DNA of 64,000 nucleotides from a virus (IMGVR_UViG_3300009175_000943:38186-102185); one strand, 5' to 3'; shown: positions 56,779 to 63,773, counted from the stretch's first letter. A program made the numbers and translations. The notes: generated by a model not told the origin, from the sequence alone.

Positions 56779-58056
56779 ATGCTACTTGTATTGAAAAACA
56801 AACTCAAAGGTCTAACGCAAAAAGAACATTACTTCTTGAAGTCAATGTGCCGTAAAAGTAAGGATGTTTACAACAGCACTCTTTACGCAATGCGACAACA
56901 TTTTTTTAAGTGTGGAGAACGCCTGACTTACGCAACAGCATATCATTCAGTTAAAAACCATCATTCATACAAATCAATGCCAACATTAGCAAGTCAGCAG
57001 TCAATGATGATGGTTGATAGAGCATACGCTTCATTCTTTGGATTATTACGAAGTAAGAGATTGGGTCATTATGTAGGAGAAGTTAAAATACCTGGATACT
57101 TGGACAAGGATGGATATTTTCCATTCATTCTTCCAAACAATAAAGGATTATGGAAAACTGAAATCAAAGTTAGGATTACACCAACTCTCAAAAGCAAATA
57201 CAGACTCAAAGAATTCAAATATCTAATACCCGAATGTATTAAAAAACATAAAATTAAAGAAATACGCATTATTCCCAAATTAGATGCTGAATACTTTGAG
57301 ATTGAATATGTGTATGAAGTAGAAGAACCGAAAGCAAGTGAAGGAAAGAATTGTCTAAGTATTGACATTGGTGTAAATAATTTTGCTACTTGTCTTGATG
57401 AAAAATCTGGACGCTCATTCATTATGGATGGTCGGGAACTTAAATCACTAAACAGATTATATAACAAAACAAAAGCAGAATTACAATCAATACTTGAAAA
57501 GCAAGGAAAGAAAAGCAGTAAGCGTATTCGTTGGCTTGGAGCAAGACGAGGGCGACAAATCAATGATTACTTAAATAATTATTCTAATTTCATTCTTCAA
57601 TATTGTTTGAATAATGATGTTGGTAATGTGGTAATTGGCGAAGGATGGATGGCACAAAATGGTGTTAATCACGGCGATAAGAACAACCAAAACTTCGTAA
57701 ATCTTCCTTTTGCTAAGTTTGTTCAAAAACTAAAATCAAAACTAATGTTAAATGGTATTAGTTTCAAAGCAAGGGAAGAAGCATACACAAGTAAATGCGA
57801 TCATCTTGCTGGTGAAGTAATGTGTCATCATGATGAATATATGGGAAAAAGATACCCAAGAGGATTATTTAAGTCATCAACAGGAATAGTGCTTAATGCA
57901 GATGTAAATGGAGCATTGGGTATAATGTTAAAAGAAGGTAAAGGGAAGAGTTTAATTACTCAACTCAATAGTGGTGTCGTCAATACACCGAGAAGAATAA
58001 GGATTGAAGCAATTCGTCAAACTTCTTCTAAGCGATTAGTTAAAACATTAGTTTGA
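56779..58056 (+). CDS. tnpB: TnpB RNA-guided nuclease
   Basis: 425 residues. RuvC-I LSIDIGVNNFAT (Asp near 198), RuvC-II VVIGEGW (Glu near 293), RuvC-III NADVNGALGIM (Asp near 378). The usual four-Cys ribbon is replaced by YTSKCDHLAGE...CHHDEYMGKRYPRG, typical of one TnpB subgroup. TnpB is guided by an omega RNA from the 3' end of the element and cuts DNA near its transposon-adjacent motif. All catalytic residues are present. Confidence 0.92.
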   Translation: MLLVLKNKLKGLTQKEHYFLKSMCRKSKDVYNSTLYAMRQHFFKCGERLTYATAYHSVKNHHSYKSMPTLASQQSMMMVDRAYASFFGLLRSKRLGHYVGEVKIPGYLDKDGYFPFILPNNKGLWKTEIKVRITPTLKSKYRLKEFKYLIPECIKKHKIKEIRIIPKLDAEYFEIEYVYEVEEPKASEGKNCLSIDIGVNNFATCLDEKSGRSFIMDGRELKSLNRLYNKTKAELQSILEKQGKKSSKRIRWLGARRGRQINDYLNNYSNFILQYCLNNDVGNVVIGEGWMAQNGVNHGDKNNQNFVNLPFAKFVQKLKSKLMLNGISFKAREEAYTSKCDHLAGEVMCHHDEYMGKRYPRGLFKSSTGIVLNADVNGALGIMLKEGKGKSLITQLNSGVVNTPRRIRIEAIRQTSSKRLVKTLV

Positions 58057-58072
58057 CAAATCCCAAGCCCCT

Positions 58073-58088
58073 CCCCTTGTGGGAGGGG
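58073..58088 (+). repeat. Right-end hairpin of the TnpB element
   Basis: CCCCTCCC and GGGAGGGG flank a short TTGT-type loop 17 bases after the tnpB stop. This is where the omega RNA scaffold should end, with the guide starting just after (TAATTGACTTGC). Confidence 0.65.
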
Positions 58089-58091
58089 TAA

Positions 58092-58235
58092 TTGACTTGC
58101 TTGCCAGCGGCAATTATTGCGGTGGTGATGATGTGTCAACATCGGTCGTTTAATGCTGGATTGACGCTTTTGATCGTAGAGTGTGTAATCGTTTCAATCA
58201 TAGCGGCTGTGGCCGTAATGGGAGTGGGCAAGTAG
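58092..58235 (+). CDS. Small membrane protein, 47 aa
   Basis: TTG 58092 assumed (AGGGG lies in the IS hairpin). Two hydrophobic stretches (LPAAIIAVVMMC; LIVECVIVSIIAAVAVMGVG). Its TAG overlaps the GTG of the VWA gene. It may be the downstream remnant of a gene hit by the insertion. Confidence 0.5.
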   Translation: MTCLPAAIIAVVMMCQHRSFNAGLTLLIVECVIVSIIAAVAVMGVGK

Positions 58236-59485
58236 TGAGTATCCCAACACCGACGCTTAGCGCCGATGAGTTTCTGGCTTTGAGCTTGAAGCTAGAGGAA
58301 TACCATGCTGTTTTTTATCAGTTGTGGAAAATGGGTCGTCCTGTTTTCACCAATGAGATTGAAACGGCAGCGGTTAGTTTTGATTCTCAAGGCGATTGGG
58401 TAGAATTCGTGTTCAATCCCAAGTATTGGAATTCGTTAAATGAGTATCAACGGCTATTTGTAATCTGCCATGAATGTTTGCACATCATTTTGAATCATGG
58501 CATTAGAACCTTGGGGTCTCAGGATCATGAGGTTGCAAATTATTTGCTAGATGTTATTGTGAATCATGCCTTGGTGCGAGGATTTGGATTTGATCGAGCC
58601 CTTCTTGGCGATCTCAACAAGAAGGGCTGTTGGGTCGATACGGTGTTTGTTGGCGAAGATATGCCTGACGATAAATCGTTTGAGTATTACTTCAACCGTA
58701 TGCCCAAAAATTTAGAAAAACTCAAGTTGGTGATTCGCACGTTGGATGATCATGCTGGATTGGGAACATCTAATTGGGATGAGGTAGTCGGTAAATTAGA
58801 TGGGGTGTTGTCCAAGGAAGAGAAAGATGCTCTCAAGGACACGATTGAAAAGCATTATGAAGCGGAAGTGCAAGAGTCACAGGCGGGCGTAGGCACGGGT
58901 GGTTGGACTTTCATTGATGTGAAGCCGGTTAAAAAGAAGAAGAAGTGGGAGACTGTAATAAAAGAGTGGTCCAGAAAATACGACCGGCCGGAAATGAAGG
59001 ACATTGAACAGTGGGCTAGAGTGAATCGAAGATTCGTCACTTTGGATAAGAAGCTTATGCTGCCCACGGAGATGGAAATCGAGCACGAAACCGAAGGCAA
59101 GATTATGGTATTTTTGTTTCAAGATACCAGTGGATCGTGCTGGAATCTCAAAGATCGATTTTTCAAAGCGGCTCGTAGTCTTGATCCAAAGCGGTTCGAT
59201 GTAAGACTGTTCTGCTTCGATACAGCGGTGAAAGAAGTGGAGCTTGCCAAGGGTAAGATATACGGCGGTGGTGGAACATCATTCGGTATTCTGGAAGCAT
59301 TTATTCAAAAGACGATGCTGAACGAAGGTTGCAAATATCCAGAAGCCGTATTTTTGATTACGGATGGCATGGGTAATTCGGTTCGACCTGAGAAGCCCGA
59401 ACGTTGGTATTGGTTTTTGAGCTATGATTGCCGACATTACATTCCTAAAGAATCCAATGTATTCAAATTAAGTGATTACGAATGA
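58235..59485 (+). CDS. VWA-like protein with N-terminal metallopeptidase domain (DUF2201 type)
   Basis: GTG 58235 after GGGAGTGGGCAAGTA; 416 residues. The N-domain has FVICHECLHIILNHG (HExxH-like) and the C-domain FLFQDTSGSC, a MIDAS with DTSGS, plus YGGGGTSFG. This pairing is typical of DUF2201 proteins encoded beside MoxR ATPases, as here. Function of such pairs is poorly known; they probably remodel a protein complex. Confidence 0.85.
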   Translation: MSIPTPTLSADEFLALSLKLEEYHAVFYQLWKMGRPVFTNEIETAAVSFDSQGDWVEFVFNPKYWNSLNEYQRLFVICHECLHIILNHGIRTLGSQDHEVANYLLDVIVNHALVRGFGFDRALLGDLNKKGCWVDTVFVGEDMPDDKSFEYYFNRMPKNLEKLKLVIRTLDDHAGLGTSNWDEVVGKLDGVLSKEEKDALKDTIEKHYEAEVQESQAGVGTGGWTFIDVKPVKKKKKWETVIKEWSRKYDRPEMKDIEQWARVNRRFVTLDKKLMLPTEMEIEHETEGKIMVFLFQDTSGSCWNLKDRFFKAARSLDPKRFDVRLFCFDTAVKEVELAKGKIYGGGGTSFGILEAFIQKTMLNEGCKYPEAVFLITDGMGNSVRPEKPERWYWFLSYDCRHYIPKESNVFKLSDYE

Positions 59486-59694
59486 AACTCATACGTCAAA
59501 TTGGATTTTTCCCATTTTGTGAGAGCCATCGAGATCATAGGCCGGTTAGCGGGTTCTCTTGTAATATGGGAAATGCATCATTGAATTCTGCAAACGCCAT
59601 TAATAGAGCCCGCAGTGTAGGCTCTAGAGGGGTATTTTCACTTGGGTTTGCTGATGAGCGTGCTGCTGCTTGGTCGAGAAAGTATAGGCGATGA
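59482..59694 (+). CDS. Small protein, 70 aa (MKLIR paralogue 1)
   Basis: Starts MKLIRQIGFFPFCESHRDHR, paralogous to the next gene. ATGA overlaps on both sides. Arg/Ser-rich C-terminus. Function unknown. Confidence 0.6.
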   Translation: MKLIRQIGFFPFCESHRDHRPVSGFSCNMGNASLNSANAINRARSVGSRGVFSLGFADERAAAWSRKYRR

Positions 59695-59930
59695 AGCTCA
59701 TCCGACGAATTGGATTCTTGCCTTTTGCCGAAGGGAGTTGGCGCACGGGAATGCTTTATTCTGAAACACGACCTGGAACTTTGATTGCTATGAGCAAGTG
59801 GAATCCGAGACAAGGGTGGTGTACATGGGATCATAGAATCTTTTCTGGAAGCGGCGACGGCGGGTTTATTTGGTCTATGCGGGAATTGAATCACTTTGAA
59901 GAAAAAACATTAGCGGATGATGACGAATGA
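59691..59930 (+). CDS. Small protein, 79 aa (MKLIR paralogue 2)
   Basis: Starts MKLIRRIGFLPFAEGSWRTG, then Trp/Gly-rich (WNPRQGWCTWDHRIF). Tandem duplicate of the preceding gene at the N-terminus only. ATGA overlap. Confidence 0.6.
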   Translation: MKLIRRIGFLPFAEGSWRTGMLYSETRPGTLIAMSKWNPRQGWCTWDHRIFSGSGDGGFIWSMRELNHFEEKTLADDDE

Positions 59931-60445
59931 CTTATACAGACATTAGGTTGATGAAACTCTATCGGGAACTCAAACCAGAGTGGGCTAAATTTTTACAATT
60001 TCCATGCGGTCGGTTCTGGCTGCCTACCGAGAGAGTGCTTTGCAAACCAGAATTCTGTATTCCAGATTTTGGTCGGGTGTACGAGTGCGAGCTTTTCTTG
60101 TTCAACAAGCCGGGGGTAGAGTTGATAGGCCCAGAAGTGTGGGAGGCACCGGCTGAAATGCTTGCCTTGCCACCGGAGGATGATAATGAGTTGTTTTATA
60201 TTGGCAACTACGAAGAATTTCACAAATTGTCAGAAGGACAATTCAAGGGTACGGCTCATCATCCTGATGTATGGCTTTGCGAAGCATGGTATAACCACGG
60301 CGACGATGGCCATACGGAGATGTGCATGAATGGTTATCAGTTCGTCAATAGTTGGCGGTTCAAGGATGCGCAAAAACGTAGCGAAGCAGGGGAAAGGGTC
60401 AATTGGGAAGACCCCCTTAAAGAATACATCAGACCAAGGGATTGA
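59927..60445 (+). CDS. Unknown protein, 172 aa
   Basis: 172 residues, Trp- and His-rich in the C-terminal half (HHPDVWLCEAWYNHGDDGH). Start coupled to the previous gene. No family recognised. Confidence 0.65.
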   Translation: MTYTDIRLMKLYRELKPEWAKFLQFPCGRFWLPTERVLCKPEFCIPDFGRVYECELFLFNKPGVELIGPEVWEAPAEMLALPPEDDNELFYIGNYEEFHKLSEGQFKGTAHHPDVWLCEAWYNHGDDGHTEMCMNGYQFVNSWRFKDAQKRSEAGERVNWEDPLKEYIRPRD

Positions 60446-60469
60446 CAAGCCTTGTGAAAATGTTATACT
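60442..60469 (+). promoter_or_regulatory. Promoter TTGACA-16-TATACT
   Basis: TTGACA 60442-60447 overlaps the preceding stop; TATACT 60464-60469. The leader holds a CTTGGG/CCCAAG hairpin before the gene at 60529. Confidence 0.78.
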
Positions 60470-60528
60470 ATGGCAATGTTCTTGGGAGTGTTCCCCAAGA
60501 GAGTAGTTTTTCTGTTAGGAGTAGTACA

Positions 60529-60993
60529 ATGAATAAGCGTTATGTAGCATGGGGATGTTTAGGATCGTTGGTGTTAGGCATGGTGATTGGAAAGTATCTT
60601 GGCAAGTGGGAATCCGATATTTCTGGGCTTTCACAACCAAAAACAGCTTCAGCCGCAACATCTGATAAGACTGAACCGGCGAAGATTGATGTGGAAAAAG
60701 CCGTTCATAGTGGCAAAAATTGGTCAGTAGCGGTCGTTCCAATTGACAAGCAGTGGGGCAAAGAGATCGACATCTATCACGGCCCAGGACAAATTGCCGG
60801 TTGGAGATATGTTCCACTGCATCCTGAAACTCAACCCAAGAATCCAGCACCGAAGACGGAACTCCCCAAGCCGGAAATTAAAGATCAGCCGCAGGTTGAG
60901 AACAAGCTGGAAAAGCTGGAAAAGGAATTGAAAGCCGAACAGCCTAAAGCTGACATTAAACTCGAAGAGAAAAAAGTTGAGCCGTCAAAATAA
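60529..60993 (+). CDS. Membrane-anchored coiled-coil protein, 154 aa
   Basis: ATG 60529 follows TTAGGAGTAGTACA. N-terminal signal anchor (CLGSLVLGMVIGKYLG), a central domain (WSVAVVPIDKQWGKEIDIYH) and a Lys/Glu/Pro coiled tail (LEKLEKELKAEQPKADIKLE). Function unknown. Confidence 0.7.
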   Translation: MNKRYVAWGCLGSLVLGMVIGKYLGKWESDISGLSQPKTASAATSDKTEPAKIDVEKAVHSGKNWSVAVVPIDKQWGKEIDIYHGPGQIAGWRYVPLHPETQPKNPAPKTELPKPEIKDQPQVENKLEKLEKELKAEQPKADIKLEEKKVEPSK

Positions 60994-61006
60994 GTAGAAT
61001 TGACTG

Positions 61007-61210
61007 ATGGAAAACAACTCGATAGATTTAATGCGATTGGTAGCCGCCGTATTCATTATGATTTTCGGCGGCTCCATCGCTACTTATGGATTGTGGACTT
61101 CAAGTAGGCATCAAAGTGCTGATGCTAAAATAGGATATGGCATCGTCGCTGTAATATCCATAATTGGCACGTTCATTTTAGTAGGCAACCTTTTAATGTG
61201 TTTCAAATGA
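61007..61210 (+). CDS. Two-helix membrane protein, 67 aa
   Basis: Hydrophobic helices LVAAVFIMIFGGSIATYG and YGIVAVISIIGTFILVGNLL. Stop overlaps the next start (ATGA). No family recognised. Confidence 0.65.
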   Translation: MENNSIDLMRLVAAVFIMIFGGSIATYGLWTSSRHQSADAKIGYGIVAVISIIGTFILVGNLLMCFK

Positions 61211-61800
61211 ATAAAAAAGTTTTCTTAGATTGTGGCACTCATCGTGGACACGGTATGGGTGTGATGATAGATCAAAATAAAATTGATTCTACTTGGGAGG
61301 TTTATGGATTTGAAGCCAATCCTTTAGTATGTAGTACGGGTAAAGTTACGTTCAAAGGCGTAACGGTTTCTTTGTTGAATGCAGTGATCGGTATAGAAGA
61401 TGGAAACGCAGCGTTTCATGTTTCTAAAGATGATGACGGCGGATCTTCTATTTATCAGGACTTTGCAGTGCAAGCCGGTCAAGCTATGCGCAAATTTAAG
61501 AACGAGTCAACCGCAATCAGTGATGTTTTGATTGCCACCTTTATGGTGCCAAAAATAGATTTAGGAAGATTCATTACGGCTAATTTTAATCAAGATGATT
61601 ATATTTTGATTAAAATGGATATTGAAGGATCTGAGTTCCGTGTATTGCGTAGTTTGCTAGAAAGAAATATAGCCGATTGGATCGACGAATTACACGTCGA
61701 ATTTCACCAGAGATTTGTGTCAACTGAGTCTGATGAATCAGTTAAAGAATTGATCAAGCAGTTGGAAAGCAGGAATATAAAAGTGGTACTGCACAACTAA
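61207..61800 (+). CDS. FkbM-family methyltransferase
   Basis: ATG 61207; 197 residues. SAM-binding VFLDCGTHRGHG, acidic loop YGFEANP, and LIKMDIEGSEFRVLR, the FkbM signature. Such enzymes O-methylate sugars or polyketides, which fits with the glycosyltransferases here. Its stop overlaps by 4 bases that of the convergent glycosyltransferase. Confidence 0.88.
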   Translation: MNKKVFLDCGTHRGHGMGVMIDQNKIDSTWEVYGFEANPLVCSTGKVTFKGVTVSLLNAVIGIEDGNAAFHVSKDDDGGSSIYQDFAVQAGQAMRKFKNESTAISDVLIATFMVPKIDLGRFITANFNQDDYILIKMDIEGSEFRVLRSLLERNIADWIDELHVEFHQRFVSTESDESVKELIKQLESRNIKVVLHN

Positions 61801-62516
61801 TTCCACTTCTTGCCCACTCCCCACTTGGCGAAACAAGCATATTCGCCTTGTGTGGTGTAATAGTATTGAGATGCATTGTGAGCCGTGCCGCCACACAAGT
61901 GATCAACTCTGCTGTTGTAGGCTATTCCGCTTTTAATGCTATTGTCTTTCTTTCTCATTCTTTCAAGCGTATAAACAAAATCCACATCTTGAAAATGTGC
62001 CCGGAAGTTTTCATCCCACACGAAATGACTTGATCGCTTCAAACAATAAAACCATCCAGGTATGTAAACGGTATCGTGAATATATCTGACGGGCATCACA
62101 TCGGTTCTGTATACTCCATGTCTATTTACGTCAGGAACTAGGGCTTTAGAAAAAGGCGATACGACAAATAGATTGGGCGTGACATCAAACCAATTCAAAA
62201 GATTACGATACCAGTTCGTGTGAAATACAATATCTGAATTAGCATACATCACATATTCACTGGTGGTTAATTTGGTCCCCAAATTGTACATTTTGTTTAT
62301 GTTGAATTCTCCATCAAAAAACATAAATGTTTGGCCTTTTGATTCGACACATTCTTTCCATTGAGCATGATCCACTGCATTGGAATTATTTTCTATGACT
62401 AACATTTTGCATTCTTGAGGAGTCGTCCTGCAAAAGGAATCAAGCATCTTAATTTCAAAATTCTCTATGGTTTTGTTCCGAGTAGAGCTAAGGATGATCA
62501 AATCTGATTGTTTCAT
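61797..62516 (-). CDS. Family 2-like glycosyltransferase
   Basis: 239 residues. DLIILSSTRNKTIENF, MLVIENNSNAVDH, FNINKMYNLGTKLTTSEYVM and the DxD-like YANSDIVFH; later FQDVDFVYTLERM. GT-A fold. No clear ribosome-binding site (TTTCA before the ATG). Confidence 0.82.
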   Translation of the reverse strand: MKQSDLIILSSTRNKTIENFEIKMLDSFCRTTPQECKMLVIENNSNAVDHAQWKECVESKGQTFMFFDGEFNINKMYNLGTKLTTSEYVMYANSDIVFHTNWYRNLLNWFDVTPNLFVVSPFSKALVPDVNRHGVYRTDVMPVRYIHDTVYIPGWFYCLKRSSHFVWDENFRAHFQDVDFVYTLERMRKKDNSIKSGIAYNSRVDHLCGGTAHNASQYYYTTQGEYACFAKWGVGKKWN

Positions 62517-62596
62517 TGAAATTATATATTACCGTTGATTTCTTCGTTGAAATTGGATGGCAGAGAAATTCCGATGAGCTTCTGAAAAATTCCGAC

Positions 62597-62624
62597 TTGA
62601 CAAACGAAAATTTCAGCGTATAAT
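62597..62624 (+). promoter_or_regulatory. tRNA operon promoter TTGACA-16-TATAAT
   Basis: TTGACA 62597-62602, TATAAT 62619-62624 preceded by CG; 20 bases before the first tRNA. Confidence 0.85.
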
Positions 62625-62644
62625 AGATATATAAGAATACATGA

Positions 62645-62737
62645 CGTGGGGTGGAGAAGAGGCATCTCGTCAGGCTCTTGGCTCAGACAAGCCCTAGAAT
62701 AACCTGAAGATCGCTGGTTCGATCCCAGCCCCCACCA
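62645..62737 (+). tRNA. tRNA with 21-nt insertion in the anticodon loop (Lys-CUU if removed)
   Basis: U8, D-arm GAGA/TCTC, anticodon stem TCAGG/CCTGA, variable loop AGATC and T-arm GCTGG-TTCGATC-CCAGC are all standard. The anticodon loop has 28 bases instead of 7. Taking CTCTT and the final AA as loop leaves a 21-base insert that forms GGCT/AGCC (or CTTG/CAAG). Acceptor position 1-72 is C-C. It may be spliced, inactive, or a small Y-like hybrid. Confidence 0.65.
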
Positions 62738-62742
62738 CTTAT

Positions 62743-62815
62743 AGCAGATGGTAGGCGTGGTCGCCTTCTCGGTCTCATAAGCCGAGGCTTCCAGGGTCGG
62801 AACCTGGGTCTGCCA
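62743..62815 (+). tRNA. tRNA-Met (CAU)
   Basis: Acceptor AGCAGAT/GTCTGCC (1-72 is A-C), D-arm AGGC/GCCT, anticodon stem TCGGT/GCCGA with loop CTCATAA, T-arm CCAGG-GTCGGAA-CCTGG, discriminator A. The 1-72 mismatch recalls initiators, but the three G-C pairs of an initiator anticodon stem are absent; a CAU isoleucine tRNA is also possible. Confidence 0.7.
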
Positions 62816-62845
62816 CTTACGACTCCCCTCTCTTGGTGAGAGGTT

Positions 62846-62875
62846 GGCCGTGTCTATATGACCGGCCCATTTTTT
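62846..62875 (+). terminator. Intrinsic terminator after tRNA-Met
   Basis: GGCCG-T-GTC / GAC-CGGCC stem with TATAT loop, then CCATTTTTT. A CCTCTC-TTGGT-GAGAGG hairpin precedes it at 62827-62843. Confidence 0.75.
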
Positions 62876-62880
62876 AGTGA

Positions 62881-62909
62881 ACCTTTTGGACGCTTGGTGC
62901 GTCTAAGGT
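62881..62909 (+). other. Hairpin in the leader of a small ORF
   Basis: ACCTT..AAGGT enclosing GACGC-TTGGT-GCGTC, upstream of the 25-residue frame at 62925. The TTGGT loop repeats that of the hairpin at 62827. Confidence 0.5.
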
Positions 62910-62924
62910 GTAAAGGAAACGAAA

Positions 62925-63002
62925 ATGTTATTTGCTTTGATTACAAGACGTAGTGGTAAATGCTGGCCGAAACACGGTCATATTAGCCACACTACGTCCT
63001 GA
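62925..63002 (+). CDS. Possible small ORF, 25 aa
   Basis: ATG after AAAGGAAACGAAA, reading MLFALITRRSGKCWPKHGHI then stop. No other gene occupies 62876-63085. Coding is uncertain. Confidence 0.35.
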   Translation: MLFALITRRSGKCWPKHGHISHTTS

Positions 63003-63051
63003 ACCAAGGCATACGCCGGTCGGGACAGCCCGAACCGGTATAAGTTTTAGG

Positions 63052-63083
63052 AAAAACCCCGGTTCGAAGAACCGGGGTTTTTT
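63052..63083 (+). terminator. Intrinsic terminator
   Basis: AAAAACCCCGGTTC / GAACCGGGGTTTTTT with GAA loop. Confidence 0.92.
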
Positions 63084-63091
63084 GTTTGGTG

Positions 63092-63120
63092 TTCACAAGT
63101 TGGATCAGTTACGGTATAAT
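63092..63120 (+). promoter_or_regulatory. Promoter TTCACA-17-TATAAT
   Basis: TTCACA 63092-63097, TATAAT 63115-63120, 21 bases before the ATG at 63142; it probably also transcribes the tRNAs that follow. Confidence 0.75.
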
Positions 63121-63141
63121 AGACACCAAAGGAGAACTAAC

Positions 63142-63417
63142 ATGGCACATAATTGGAGTGGTTGGCCGGGAGCATATTGCACCCGATGTGGCGCAGAAGA
63201 CGCATTTGAAAATGCGATGGGAATGGGATGGGTTGACTTGATCGGCGGTGGTGAGGAAATGTTAGCCGAGAAATGGAAGTCACCGACACATGAAAAGTTG
63301 GTGAAGTTGTGTAACAACAACTGTGCGGCAGATATGACGCCGGAAGAATATCAAAAAATTACAGAGCAAGAAGTTGCTCTTGAACAAATGATTAAGGAAA
63401 TGGAAGATGGATTTTAA
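63142..63417 (+). CDS. Unknown protein, 91 aa
   Basis: ATG 63142 follows AAAGGAGAACTAAC. Contains WPGAYCTRCGAED, a possible half zinc knuckle, and CNNNCAAD; the C-terminus is acidic and helical. First gene of the second tRNA operon. No family recognised. Confidence 0.7.
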   Translation: MAHNWSGWPGAYCTRCGAEDAFENAMGMGWVDLIGGGEEMLAEKWKSPTHEKLVKLCNNNCAADMTPEEYQKITEQEVALEQMIKEMEDGF

Positions 63418-63447
63418 CAGGCTTAAACGTGCAACGATCACCAATAT

Positions 63448-63528
63448 GGGATCGTGGCAGACTGGAATGCTCCAGACTTTTAATCTGGGCTCGAAAGGGC
63501 AATAAGGGTTCGATTCCCTTCGGTCCTA
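63448..63528 (+). tRNA. Class II tRNA with UUU anticodon
   Basis: Acceptor GGGATCG/CGGTCCT (two wobble pairs), 3-bp D-stem GCA/TGC, anticodon stem CCAGA/TCTGG with loop CTTTTAA, a 15-base variable arm with GCTC-GAAA-GGGC helix, T-arm AAGGG-TTCGATT-CCCTT, discriminator A. Long variable arms belong to Leu, Ser and Tyr tRNAs, so the Lys-type anticodon is unexpected. Confidence 0.7.
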
Positions 63529-63536
63529 CTAGGAGA

Positions 63537-63719
63537 ATGATGAAGAGAAATTATACAAGATTTGAGGTGACTTATAAGTCAAAGAAAGATGGAAAGCAGC
63601 GGAAGACGCAAATTTCGGCCGATAGCAAAGTGCAAGCGGCTTTATTTCTCAAGGCGACGTTAGCCAGTGAGGTTTTGCGTGTGGTTCCGTTGCATGCGGG
63701 CTATGTTCCAATGGTTTAA
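63537..63719 (+). CDS. Small basic protein between two tRNA genes, 60 aa
   Basis: The ribosome-binding site AGGAG starts three bases after the tRNA discriminator. Reads MMKRNYTRFEVTYKSKKDGK. Its last codons (GCGGGCTAT...TAA) are the first 23 bases of tRNA-Ile. Start may be the first or second ATG. Function unknown. Confidence 0.65.
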   Translation: MMKRNYTRFEVTYKSKKDGKQRKTQISADSKVQAALFLKATLASEVLRVVPLHAGYVPMV

Positions 63720-63769
63720 GAAACGAAGCTGATAACTTCGGAATCCAGGTTCGATTCCTGGTAGCCCGA
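63697..63769 (+). tRNA. tRNA-Ile (GAU)
   Basis: Acceptor CGGGCTA/TAGCCCG perfect, T8, D-stem TTC/GAA, anticodon stem CGAAG/CTTCG with loop CTGATAA, T-arm CCAGG-TTCGATT-CCTGG, discriminator A then CTT. Overlaps the end of the preceding coding gene. Confidence 0.85.
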
Positions 63770-63773
63770 CTTT

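Larger units (their letters stand above)
56603..58088 (+). mobile_element. IS200/IS605-type element carrying only tnpB
   Basis: tnpB with structured left flank and a right-end hairpin CCCCTCCC/GGGAGGGG (58073-58088). No TnpA transposase is present. AT-rich compared with its surroundings. It sits between a MoxR and a VWA gene that usually adjoin. Exact ends are estimated; no target duplication is expected for this family. Confidence 0.65.

Noticed and set aside
62645-62737. Selenocysteine (UCA) tRNA
   Set aside because: A loop containing TCA can be drawn, but position 33 would be C and the stem only 4 bp; the standard TCAGG/CCTGA stem with an inserted loop fits far better.
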